Shown here: piece by piece, positions 18,054 to 25,718 of the stretch
How positions within the stretch are numbered: position 1 is the first letter of the stretch
Layout of the letters: the number at the start of each line of letters is the position of its first letter
Source of the DNA: CAYMGQ01 sp964390055
Lineage (GTDB): Bacteria; Bacillota; Clostridia; Peptostreptococcales; Natronincolaceae
Assembly: GCA_964390055.1 (NCBI GenBank)
Contig: CAYMGQ010000008.1
Location: 54,647 to 118,646 of the forward strand
Direction of reading: 5' to 3'
DNA length: 64,000 nucleotides
Translations under genes and position numbers: made by a program
The notes under the pieces: generated by a model
The model's database searches: none
The model's input: only the letters and a program-made list of their open reading frames with translations
What the model was told of the DNA's origin: nothing

Positions 18054-19277
18054 CTACACTCCCCCCAAATTTTCAACAAGCCTAAGCCTGCCCTCCCCAT
18101 CTACTTCCATCAGCTGGTCAACCCTTCTCCGCCCTATATACTGTCTTAGGCCCTCCGCGTCTTCCCTATCTATCAAACTAAGCTCTACAATATAACCCTT
18201 GTCCCTTAACTCTTGCACCTGCCTATTGTTTACCCTAGCCCCCGCCCCTTCTAATATAAGAATATGTTTTTTCTCATCTAACTTTAGATTTTCTTGGATT
18301 TTTAATGCCTTTGTAATCCTATTAACAGCAAAGGCAAAACCAATAGCAGGGCAGGTCATATCAAAATCCATTAAAAGTCTATCGTAACGGCCACCACTTA
18401 ATAGGACTACACCCAAGTCCCTGGTAAAGCCCTTAAATATAACCCCACTATAATACTTCAGGCTTGTAACCAGGCCCAAATCCAAGGAAATATATTCCCC
18501 AAGGCCATATTCCCTAATCCTATTGCAAACCTCCTCCAATTCTCCTAGGGCCTTTAACATATCTCCTGTAAGGGGGAGTTTCTTTACCTCAGCCAATACC
18601 TCCTGGGGTTTGCCAAATATCCTGGGTAGGACCCCCAATATAGTCTTTATATCTTCTTGGACAGCTAATTCCTCTATCAGCTCATTTAGCTCAATAAATT
18701 TCTTATTCTCAATATAGTAGACAAGGGTCTCCCTTTCCTCCCCACCTATCCCGGCCCTATCCAGAACCGCCTTTAGGAGTTTAGTCTGGCCAATATCTAT
18801 TTGAAAGTTTTCCAAAGCAAGGTTTTTCAAGCTCTCTATGGCAGTAATTATAACCTCGGCATCGGCCCTATAAGACCCAATCCCAAAGAGTTCTACCCCC
18901 GCCTGCCTAAACTCCCTCTTCTTACCTGCCTGCTCCTCATCAATCCTAAAAACATCCGCAAGATAGCATAGCTTTAGGGGATAGATAAAATCCTTCATTT
19001 TTGTTGAAACCATCCTTACTATAGGCACTGTACAATCAGGCCTTAGGACCAAAATACTCCCATTAGTATCAATTAACTTAAACATCTTATCCCCATTACT
19101 GGCCAAATAATCCCTGGAAAAAAGGTCATAATATTCTAGGCCAGGGCTACTGACCTCCATATAGCCGGATTCAGCAAAATTTTTCATTATCTTCCTCTCT
19201 ATTTGCCTACGATAAATACAATCATCAATTAAAATATCTTGGACACCCTCTGGTAGCAGAACTTTTCTCGCCCTCAT
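18054..19277 (-). CDS. hisZ: ATP phosphoribosyltransferase regulatory subunit
   Basis: About 407 residues, a histidyl-tRNA synthetase paralogue: LLPEGVQDIL, LRPDCTVPIVR, and GGRYDRL are class II synthetase-like motifs. It forms an octamer with short HisG and carries feedback inhibition by histidine. First gene of the operon. The ATG at 19277 has GGGGGAAGG four bases upstream; the ATG at 19292 has no such site. Confidence 0.94.
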   Translation of the reverse strand: MRARKVLLPEGVQDILIDDCIYRRQIERKIMKNFAESGYMEVSSPGLEYYDLFSRDYLASNGDKMFKLIDTNGSILVLRPDCTVPIVRMVSTKMKDFIYPLKLCYLADVFRIDEEQAGKKREFRQAGVELFGIGSYRADAEVIITAIESLKNLALENFQIDIGQTKLLKAVLDRAGIGGEERETLVYYIENKKFIELNELIEELAVQEDIKTILGVLPRIFGKPQEVLAEVKKLPLTGDMLKALGELEEVCNRIREYGLGEYISLDLGLVTSLKYYSGVIFKGFTRDLGVVLLSGGRYDRLLMDFDMTCPAIGFAFAVNRITKALKIQENLKLDEKKHILILEGAGARVNNRQVQELRDKGYIVELSLIDREDAEGLRQYIGRRRVDQLMEVDGEGRLRLVENLGGV

Positions 19278-19302
19278 TTTACCTTCCCCCATTTTAATAG
19301 TC

Positions 19303-19328
19303 TACTACTTTAATCAGGTAAAGTAGTA
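19303..19328. promoter_or_regulatory. Palindromic operator candidate before hisZ
   Basis: Perfect 10-bp arms TACTACTTTA and TAAAGTAGTA around ATCAGG, between the his promoter -10 (19347) and the start codon (19277). The position is right for a repressor site or a leader hairpin; no T-run follows. Confidence 0.6.
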
Positions 19329-19346
19329 AATTAATCTCTGCCACTA

Positions 19347-19375
19347 ATTTTAACTTCCAGTCCAGATTTTGTCAA
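19347..19375 (-). promoter_or_regulatory. Sigma-A promoter of the histidine operon
   Basis: On the minus strand TTGACA (19370-19375), 17 bases, TAAAAT (19347-19352). Confidence 0.85.
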
Positions 19376-19378
19376 GTC

Positions 19379-19421
19379 AAAAAAACAAAATACCCACTAG
19401 CCTGTAACTCACTAGTGGATA
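19379..19421 (-). terminator. Intrinsic terminator directly upstream of the his promoter
   Basis: On the minus strand TATCCACTAG and CTAGTGGGTA form a stem with one mismatch, followed by TTTTGTTTTTTT. It shields the his promoter from upstream transcription. It is not a T-box: no TGGNACC motif is present. Confidence 0.7.
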
Positions 19422-19499
19422 TAGGAATGTCTAGTAATCAATGTGAATAGAAAATGAAACTTTATTAATAAATGTTTTCCATTAATCACTATTTTAGGT

Positions 19500-19640
19500 T
19501 ATAATGGATATATAGCTAGCCATATTATAGCGGGTTTTAAGGCTGACCTCTGTAAAACCCCTTTATAAGATGGTTTTAGGCTATTTTACCCCCTTTTATA
19601 CCTTAAAAAGATAGCTAGAATACCCTCTAGCTATCTTTTT
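19500..19640 (+). ncRNA. Candidate small RNA, uncertain
   Basis: In the gap 19293-19630, a plus-strand TATAAT (19500-19505) with a poor -35 is followed by an inverted repeat GGGTTTTA/TAAAACCC and, at 19605-19640, by a 10-bp GATAGCTAGA hairpin ending in TTTTT. A transcript of about 125 bases would result, antisense to the last codons of the DUF4956 gene. No coding sequence fits. Could be no more than the shared terminator. Confidence 0.2.
19605..19640. terminator. Terminator of the VTC-DUF4956 operon
   Basis: 15-bp perfect stem AAAAAGATAGCTAGA with a six-base loop; T-run on both strands. It overlaps the final codons of the DUF4956 gene. Confidence 0.85.
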
Positions 19641-20332
19641 GCATTCATAAATTGTTCATCCAGTAGGAGGACTACATCCATATTTCCATTTCTACAACGA
19701 ATCTCATCCATCAACTCTTTGTCCTCATTTACTCCCCTACTGCGGACAGAGTAAACCAATTCAAACATGGTCCCCAAACGGGCAGTTGTAATACTAGCCA
19801 GGGTATATTCCTCCAGATACTTGTCCAATACATCATCAAATAGGCCCTCAAAGTTTATATTTTCAGGCACCCTAATTTTAAGAATCTTTTGCTTGGAATC
19901 CTTGGCCCCATAATCAGTATAATATAGTAGAAAAATTAGGCCCGATAACATTACCACAAAAAATATAGCCGGCAAAAATAAGCCTGCCCCTGAAGCCAAG
20001 CCTGCCCCCAGGGCAAAAAATATAAAGGCTATATCCTTGGGATCACTAATAATACTCCTAAATCTTACTATAGACAAGGCCCCTGCCAAACTAAAGGCCC
20101 TGGCTATATTACTACCAATAGCCACAATTATAATAGATATTACTACAGTTACTATAACAATAGTATGGGAAAAAATTTGCGAATACAATCTCCCCTTATA
20201 GGTTTTTATGTAAGTCCAAGAAATAATCATACCTAAAAGAAAGGCAACACATAGTGTTATGATAACCTCCCTGCTAGTAATTATAATTCCTACTTCATTG
20301 TACATAAATATATCTTGTAATCTTTCTACCAC
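19631..20332 (-). CDS. DUF4956 family membrane protein
   Basis: 233 residues. Four hydrophobic segments in the first 145 residues, including the conserved SLAGALSIVRFRSIISDPKD block and FFALGAGLASG; a soluble C-terminal domain of about 85 residues follows. DUF4956 proteins are regularly paired with VTC-domain proteins, and the upstream neighbour is one. Function is not established; a role in membrane insertion or export of polyphosphate is inference from the pairing. GTG start after GGGGG with seven bases spacing; 11 bases after the VTC gene. Confidence 0.85.
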   Translation of the reverse strand: MVERLQDIFMYNEVGIIITSREVIITLCVAFLLGMIISWTYIKTYKGRLYSQIFSHTIVIVTVVISIIIVAIGSNIARAFSLAGALSIVRFRSIISDPKDIAFIFFALGAGLASGAGLFLPAIFFVVMLSGLIFLLYYTDYGAKDSKQKILKIRVPENINFEGLFDDVLDKYLEEYTLASITTARLGTMFELVYSVRSRGVNEDKELMDEIRCRNGNMDVVLLLDEQFMNAKR

Positions 20333-20343
20333 CCTACTACCCC

Positions 20344-21084
20344 CTATAAAATTTTTCTTTTCTCTCCTATCATAATATCCCTATAGAAGCTATTAGAATA
20401 CTTAGAAAAGGGCTGGATTCCACATCCATTATTACTTAATATTCTTGTCAACCATAGGGGCATTCGACCCATTAGTTTTACCTCTAGTACAAAAAAACTA
20501 GCTTCAAAATAAAGTTCCCCATAGGACCCGTTTTCTAAACGTAAATCCTGCCTCCGCATCCTTAAATTATTATCAAAGGTTATCCTTATCCCCTCATCCC
20601 TAGTAGTAATAAAGGCCTGCCTTTCATAACTGACTATTACCCTTGCCTGCAAGGGGTAAAGGTTTTTAAAAAAATCAATCTCCCTTAATATTTGCACATT
20701 AGAAACATCATAGGGCACATCATCCCCTATTGCCTCCTGCCTATCAATAAAATCATAAACATCCCTTAATTTCATCTTAGTCCTTCTCTTGTTAACCAGC
20801 CTCTTGTGCTTTTTCTTTATCTCCAAAAAAGCCGGACTATCCAGGCTAGCATCATTATAAACCCTCAATCTTAATTTTTGCCTAAAGGGTTGGGTAAACA
20901 TCCGCTCATGGTGGAACTGGTCATTAGCAGTATCGTAATAAAGGCTGGATATGGTATAGCGTCCATCCTGGTCCCCGTGGGGGTCCTTTATAGTATAGGG
21001 CTCTAGCTCCCTTATCAAATTAATATAAGTTGGCGTATCAATTGCGTGCTTGAGTTCATAGCGGGTAAATATTTCCCTGGCCAA
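20344..21084 (-). CDS. VTC domain polyphosphate polymerase-like protein
   Basis: 246 residues, a triphosphate-tunnel fold. It opens with the ELK-type motif (TRYELKHAI) and contains the basic tunnel strands EIKKKHKRLVNKRRTKM and the glutamate strand LYFEASFFVLEVKLMG. In yeast the Vtc4 homologue makes polyphosphate from ATP; bacterial relatives are less studied. TTG start at 21084 with GGGGAGGG six bases upstream. Forms a two-gene operon with DUF4956. Confidence 0.87.
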   Translation of the reverse strand: MAREIFTRYELKHAIDTPTYINLIRELEPYTIKDPHGDQDGRYTISSLYYDTANDQFHHERMFTQPFRQKLRLRVYNDASLDSPAFLEIKKKHKRLVNKRRTKMKLRDVYDFIDRQEAIGDDVPYDVSNVQILREIDFFKNLYPLQARVIVSYERQAFITTRDEGIRITFDNNLRMRRQDLRLENGSYGELYFEASFFVLEVKLMGRMPLWLTRILSNNGCGIQPFSKYSNSFYRDIMIGEKRKIL

Positions 21085-21119
21085 GATTAGCCCTCCCCAT
21101 CAATAAATTTTCCATATAT

Positions 21120-21148
21120 AGTATAACACCCCCAATCACCAGAGTAAA
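21120..21148 (-). promoter_or_regulatory. Sigma-A promoter of the VTC-DUF4956 operon
   Basis: On the minus strand TTTACT (21143-21148), 17 bases, TATACT (21120-21125) with an extended TG. Confidence 0.75.
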
Positions 21149-21198
21149 GCCTTGGACAGGCCCCTGATATTTCCTAAAATAAAAGTAAAAAGTTTCCT

Positions 21199-21212
21199 AG
21201 AACATATGTTCG
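21199..21212. promoter_or_regulatory. LexA-type SOS box
   Basis: AGAACATATGTTCG contains the perfect 12-bp palindrome GAACATATGTTC and differs by one outer base from the Gram-positive LexA consensus CGAAC-N4-GTTCG. It covers the -35 region of the plus-strand promoter whose -10 is at 21221, the correct place for repression. The divergent VTC promoter is 50 bases away. Confidence 0.72.
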
Positions 21213-21217
21213 GTTTG

Positions 21218-21226
21218 TGTTATAAT
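21218..21226 (+). promoter_or_regulatory. Extended -10 promoter of the ComK-like gene
   Basis: TGTTATAAT, a consensus -10 with TGn extension. The -35 position is poor and lies inside the LexA-type box. Confidence 0.7.
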
Positions 21227-21275
21227 TGTTACTAGACGACAGCCAGTTTATCCTCCATAAAATACTAAAGGAGAG

Positions 21276-21875
21276 ATGATATTATTGAAATCAATTAATG
21301 GAATATTAGATGAAGGGGGGCAAATAGCAGGTCTGGTCCCCCGCTATAAAAAGGGCCTGGGCAATGTTACAGAATTATTTCTAGGGGAAGGTGGGACCAT
21401 ACTCTTGGTCCAATCTATTAACTCCTCCCTTAGGGCTATTGGCAATTATTATGCCCTACATCTTAGGCTTCTACGCCGCCAACAACAAAAATTATTAAAT
21501 TGCAAATACTATACCCCCCTGCCCTTTCATAAAAAACTCCTCTTGTTCCCTGTTAAAAGCAGGATTCCCAAAATTAAAAATGACTCCTCTGTGGCCTATA
21601 TAAATTACTACCATGTTAAAAAAATGGACTACCCGCAGGGTAAAATCCATTTAAAAAGTGGCCATGTAATCCATAGTTTAAACACTCCTGCCACCCTAAG
21701 GAAGCGTTACCACCACGCCTCCCTGTCTGCCAATAATTTTCTTGAGGACCAGGAGGAAGAAAAGGAGGCCCAGTACCTATACCCCTTAAGTAGGAGAGAC
21801 CTTGAGCCCGTGATTAAAGAATTAGGCCAGATAAAGGAGTTATTAACCACCTATTTAACCGAAAAAAATAACTAG
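21276..21875 (+). CDS. ComK-like transcription factor
   Basis: 199 residues. The order of features follows Bacillus ComK: an N-terminal strand (GGQIAGLVPRYK), SSLRAIGNYY in place of the RSCRFFGSSY block, then KLLLFPVKSR (ComK: QIFLFPTLSS), YINYYHVKKMDY (ComK: HVHVKEFKA), a strand with KSGHVI, and TPATLRKRYHHASL in place of the FENQVYRTAWL end. ComK is the master activator of DNA-uptake genes in Bacillus. The C-terminus here is a charged helix pair. RBS AAAGGAG; the ATG at 21276 lies close to it, and a TTG at 21285 is possible. Single-gene transcript with a LexA-type box. Homology is judged by eye. Confidence 0.6.
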   Translation: MILLKSINGILDEGGQIAGLVPRYKKGLGNVTELFLGEGGTILLVQSINSSLRAIGNYYALHLRLLRRQQQKLLNCKYYTPLPFHKKLLLFPVKSRIPKIKNDSSVAYINYYHVKKMDYPQGKIHLKSGHVIHSLNTPATLRKRYHHASLSANNFLEDQEEEKEAQYLYPLSRRDLEPVIKELGQIKELLTTYLTEKNN

Positions 21876-21902
21876 GGCTAACCCTATTAGGTAGGCCCTA
21901 GT
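21860..21902 (-). terminator. Terminator of the glycan operon
   Basis: On the minus strand ACTAGGGC and GCCCTAGT close a 16-base loop and TATTTTTTT follows. It overlaps the end of the convergent ComK-like gene. Confidence 0.75.
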
Positions 21903-21916
21903 ACAATAAGTCCTAA

Positions 21917-22309
21917 TTATTTTTTAAATACCAGCAACTTACTCAGAATATAATTTAAGATAATTACCCCAAAATTAACAATAATTTTACTAATAAACTT
22001 ATCCATATGAAGGAATTGTATCATCAAAATCAAACCAATTAAATCAAAGAAATAAGTCCCTATCCTAACACTAAAGAAAAGCAGCAATTCCTTCAATATC
22101 CCCCTGCCCTCAACCTGGCTTTCAAAAACCCAACGCCTGTTGGTGTAAAAGGCCACAGATACTGCAATTACAAAGGCTATGCTAGTGCTTATAGTATAAT
22201 GAATCCCCCTATCTATTAATAGCTTATAGGTGGTCAAGTTAATAATAGTTGTTAAAAGACCAAAAACTAAATAGTAGGAGTAGTGCCTAATTTTATCCCT
22301 CATCTCCAT
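21917..22309 (-). CDS. GtrA family membrane protein
   Basis: About 130 residues with four membrane helices; family landmarks LVFGLLTTIINL and TNRRWVF. GtrA proteins are thought to flip undecaprenyl-phosphate-linked sugars. Directly downstream of a GtrB-like glycosyltransferase, with a short overlap, which is the classic pair. Start codons at 22309 and 22303 are both possible. Confidence 0.88.
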   Translation of the reverse strand: MEMRDKIRHYSYYLVFGLLTTIINLTTYKLLIDRGIHYTISTSIAFVIAVSVAFYTNRRWVFESQVEGRGILKELLLFFSVRIGTYFFDLIGLILMIQFLHMDKFISKIIVNFGVIILNYILSKLLVFKK

Positions 22310-23243
22310 CACCCTCGTGGAAATTCACCTCTTTTTCAATAGTATATAGGGGTCTGCCCCTAACCTCATCATAAATCCTTACTAGGTACTCACCTACTAT
22401 ACCCAGGGCCAATAACTGAAGCCCTGCCAAAACAACTATAATCCATAACCAAGCTGGGAAAACCCTATAGCTATAAGTAAAGACCGACCCTATACTGTAT
22501 AACATCATAAGAATCCCTAGGATAATTGTAAAAATCCCTGCCCCCTCAATTGCCTTAATTGGCTTAAAGGAAAAGGACAGGATTCCATCAATGGCTAATT
22601 TAAGCATCTTCCTAAGGGGATACTTGGTCTCACCAGCATACCTTTCCTCCCTCTCATATAAAAGGGCTGTCTGCTTAAAGCCTATCCAGCTAACCATACC
22701 CCGGATAAAGCGATTTTTTTCCGGCATATTGTTAAATACATCTACAAGCTTCCTATCCATCAGGCGGAAGTCCCCAGTATCTACCGGTATATCCACCTCA
22801 GTCATCTTCTTTAAAAACCTATAAAAATATTTGGCAGTGGCCAATTTAAACCAAGTTTCCCCCTGCCTTTGCTTCCTCTGGCCATAAACCACATGATAGC
22901 CTTCCTTCCACAGGTCCACCATTTGAGGAATTACCTCCGGCGGGTCCTGTAAATCAGCATCTATTATAACCACCGCATCTCCTTTTGCTCTAGCTATTCC
23001 AGCTGTTACAGCTATCTGGTGACCAAAGTTTCTGGCAAAGCTAACAATCTTAACTGCCGGATCCTCCCCTGCAATCTCCTCTAAAATGGGCAGGGTTTCA
23101 TCAGTACTACCATCATTAATAAAAATCAGCTCGTGCTGATAATTATTTTCAACCATTACCCCCTTAACCCTACGATAACATTCCCTAACTACTTGACTTT
23201 CGAAGTACATAGGGATTACCAGGGATATTAATGGTTTTTCCAT
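22293..23243 (-). CDS. Family 2 glycosyltransferase (GtrB/DPM1-like)
   Basis: 316 residues. Cytoplasmic GT-A domain with SLVIPMYFES, FINDGSTDETL and the metal-binding DADLQDPPEV (DxD-type), ending in two transmembrane helices (about 230-255 and 265-290). This architecture loads a sugar onto undecaprenyl phosphate. Overlaps the GT39-like gene upstream by 16 bases and GtrA downstream, so the three form a lipid-linked sugar module: charging, flipping, transfer. Confidence 0.92.
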   Translation of the reverse strand: MEKPLISLVIPMYFESQVVRECYRRVKGVMVENNYQHELIFINDGSTDETLPILEEIAGEDPAVKIVSFARNFGHQIAVTAGIARAKGDAVVIIDADLQDPPEVIPQMVDLWKEGYHVVYGQRKQRQGETWFKLATAKYFYRFLKKMTEVDIPVDTGDFRLMDRKLVDVFNNMPEKNRFIRGMVSWIGFKQTALLYEREERYAGETKYPLRKMLKLAIDGILSFSFKPIKAIEGAGIFTIILGILMMLYSIGSVFTYSYRVFPAWLWIIVVLAGLQLLALGIVGEYLVRIYDEVRGRPLYTIEKEVNFHEGDGDEG

Positions 23244-24715
23244 AACATGATACCCCCTTTGCTAAAGTCCTCCAGGTCCCCCATCATCCCAGTCAAAGCC
23301 ATAGCCCCTATTAATATAAAGAAGGGAACTACAGGATGATGATACCTAGATTGTACCTCTATTAGTAAATGTGCTGCCCCAAAAATCAAGATTAACATAG
23401 CCGGCAAACTTGCCGGGTCAGATACACCCCTAGTCAGGCTATACCAAGCCCCTAGTGTGGCTAGTAAAACTATAGCCATATAATAACTTTGGGAAATAAT
23501 CTTAACCAGGTCTAAATTGCCCTCAATCCATAGGCCAAAGGCAGTCTCAGGATATACCTCCAACATACTCCAATAATAACCATAATCATCAGTAGCCCAT
23601 TGGATGGGGAACTTCCTCTCTGCCAAGGCAATAAAGGCAACTGGGTCATCCTTTATTCTTTCAATAGCCCTCCTCTGGGCCTCTCCGTGCACCCTGTCAA
23701 AGTCATGGTCATAGTCCTCAATTATCTCCCAAGCCGTTGGATTCCACATTCCATCCCTTTCCGGGTCTGTCCCAACATATAGGTTAAAACCACTCCCTGT
23801 CTTACCGAGGGGAACCTTGACCTTGTCGATATAGGCAAAATTCACTAGGCCCAAAACCAAGGAAAAACTCACAACAATTAAAAACATAATTATTAACTTT
23901 TCCTTCAAAAGCCCTCCCAAGGACATATTAGACCTTTGGAAAAACAATAAATAGGCCAGCATAGGTACAAATAGGAGGGAGGATACTGGCCTTACAATAT
24001 GGGCCAAGACCATAACCAGGCCCACTATCAATAACTTCAACCACTCCCAGCCCACCAATTCCACCCTAGTAAATCTAATAAATAGGTAGAGGGCTAATAA
24101 AAACAATAGGAGAAATATATGCTCCGATGCCACCAGAGTATTATACATTATTTGGGTAGGATAAAAGGCAAAGATTAAGCCTGCCATCTGGCCCGCTACT
24201 TCATTGAAAATCTCCCGCCCAAGCAAATAAATAAGGATTGCTGTCCCAATAGAACAAAAAACATTAAACCATAGGGCCACCTTGGGACTAGTCCCAAAAA
24301 TCCTATATATATAGGACAAAATTAGGGGATAGCCAGAAAGGTGGGGAAAAACATTTCTAATATCCAGATAGGCATTATAATCCCCCTCAATTAGAGCCAG
24401 GGCATAATTATGAAACCTTAGGAAATCAATCATTGGCACCGTATGAATCAACCTAACCCATATATATCTAGGGGCAAAGGTTAAGCTAGATAATAATGGA
24501 ATGAATACTAAGGGATTCTGCAAAAAAATTAGCTTCCTTAAGAGCCAATATACAGCCAAAAAAATTCCCGCCCCTAATAAGGCATAAAACAGTAAAAACA
24601 AGCTGGGCAACTGATACAAGTAGGGCCCCCTTACAAAATTGCCATAAATTATAATCAAGACGAAGAATATTAAGACAAAGGCATAAAGTAACCTTTCCAA
24701 CAGGTTTTTAATCAA
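23228..24715 (-). CDS. Polytopic glycosyltransferase, GT39/ArnT-like
   Basis: 495 residues, about 11 membrane helices and a large loop (about 310-390) facing outside. The first loop carries DYNAYLDIRNVFPHLSGYP, in the position of the catalytic acidic loop of GT-C enzymes. Such enzymes move a sugar from undecaprenyl phosphate to a surface acceptor. TTG start at 24715 with GGAGGGATAATAA upstream. Acceptor unknown. Confidence 0.78.
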   Translation of the reverse strand: MIKNLLERLLYAFVLIFFVLIIIYGNFVRGPYLYQLPSLFLLFYALLGAGIFLAVYWLLRKLIFLQNPLVFIPLLSSLTFAPRYIWVRLIHTVPMIDFLRFHNYALALIEGDYNAYLDIRNVFPHLSGYPLILSYIYRIFGTSPKVALWFNVFCSIGTAILIYLLGREIFNEVAGQMAGLIFAFYPTQIMYNTLVASEHIFLLLFLLALYLFIRFTRVELVGWEWLKLLIVGLVMVLAHIVRPVSSLLFVPMLAYLLFFQRSNMSLGGLLKEKLIIMFLIVVSFSLVLGLVNFAYIDKVKVPLGKTGSGFNLYVGTDPERDGMWNPTAWEIIEDYDHDFDRVHGEAQRRAIERIKDDPVAFIALAERKFPIQWATDDYGYYWSMLEVYPETAFGLWIEGNLDLVKIISQSYYMAIVLLATLGAWYSLTRGVSDPASLPAMLILIFGAAHLLIEVQSRYHHPVVPFFILIGAMALTGMMGDLEDFSKGGIMLWKNH

Positions 24716-24729
24716 TTATTATCCCTCCA

Positions 24730-25611
24730 TTATCTCCTGGCCCTCTCCTTATTTACTAGTTTAGTAAGATAGTCCAAGAAGTCCCCCCTTAAATCCTCCC
24801 TTTTCAGGGCATACTCTACCGTAGCCTCCAGAAAACCTAACTTGTCCCCTACATCATGCCTCCTACCTTCAAAATTGTAGGTGTACATTTCTTCCCTTTG
24901 GGCCAAAACCTTCAAGCCGTCAGTTAATTGTATTTCTCCCCCCTTGCCTGGAGGGGTATTCTCAAGAATATCGAAAATCTGGGGGGTAATAATATACCTC
25001 CCTAAAATGGCTACATTAGATGGAGCCTCCTCGGCTGATGGTTTCTCCACCAAATCCTCCACCCTATATACCCTATCCTCCACAGGATAGCCTGCCACTA
25101 TACCATATTTATTTACATTTTCCCAGGCTACTTCCTGGACACCCAAAATAGTAGTTTTATATTTATTATAGGCCATAAGCATCTGCTTTAAACAGGGCAG
25201 CTTTGCGTCTACAATATCGTCCCCCAATAATACAGCAAAGGGCTCATTTCCTATAAAACTCTTACCACAATAAATAGCATGTCCCAATCCCCTAGGCTCC
25301 TTCTGCCTAATATAGTGGATATTAATCAAATCAGAAACATCTCGGACAATCTCCAAGAGCTCCTCCTGCCCCTTCTTTTCCAATTCTAACTCCAACTCCA
25401 CAGATTTATCAAAATGGTCCTCAATGGCCTGCTTATTCCTGCCAGTAATAATTAAGATTTCCTCAATACCTGACTCAACAGCCTCCTCAATAATATATTG
25501 CAAGGTTGGTTTGTCAACTATTGGCAACATCTCCTTTGGCTGGGCCTTAGTAGCAGGTAAAAACCTAGTCCCCAACCCTGCCGCCGGTATAATTGCCTTC
25601 CGCACCTTCAT
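24730..25611 (-). CDS. galU: UTP-glucose-1-phosphate uridylyltransferase
   Basis: 293 residues, full GalU. Nucleotide-binding start IIPAAGLGTRFLPATKAQPKEM, then GLGHAIYCGKSFIG, FAVLLGDDI, and VEKPSAEEAPSN. It makes UDP-glucose for glycan synthesis. RBS AAGGGGGC. First of the compact galU-GT39-GT2-gtrA string; spacing to GT39 is 14 bases. Confidence 0.93.
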   Translation of the reverse strand: MKVRKAIIPAAGLGTRFLPATKAQPKEMLPIVDKPTLQYIIEEAVESGIEEILIITGRNKQAIEDHFDKSVELELELEKKGQEELLEIVRDVSDLINIHYIRQKEPRGLGHAIYCGKSFIGNEPFAVLLGDDIVDAKLPCLKQMLMAYNKYKTTILGVQEVAWENVNKYGIVAGYPVEDRVYRVEDLVEKPSAEEAPSNVAILGRYIITPQIFDILENTPPGKGGEIQLTDGLKVLAQREEMYTYNFEGRRHDVGDKLGFLEATVEYALKREDLRGDFLDYLTKLVNKERARR

Positions 25612-25718
25612 TATTTAGCCCCCTTTATAAATCCTTGATATTATTTTAAGTTTAACATATATAAAAGCAAATATCTATTTAAAGACAAAGTAAGAAACTA
25701 CGGGTAAAAGCGCTATAA

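Noticed and set aside
19379..19421. T-box riboswitch before the histidine operon
   Set aside because: The hairpin lies upstream of the his promoter, and no TGGNACC antiterminator sequence is present.
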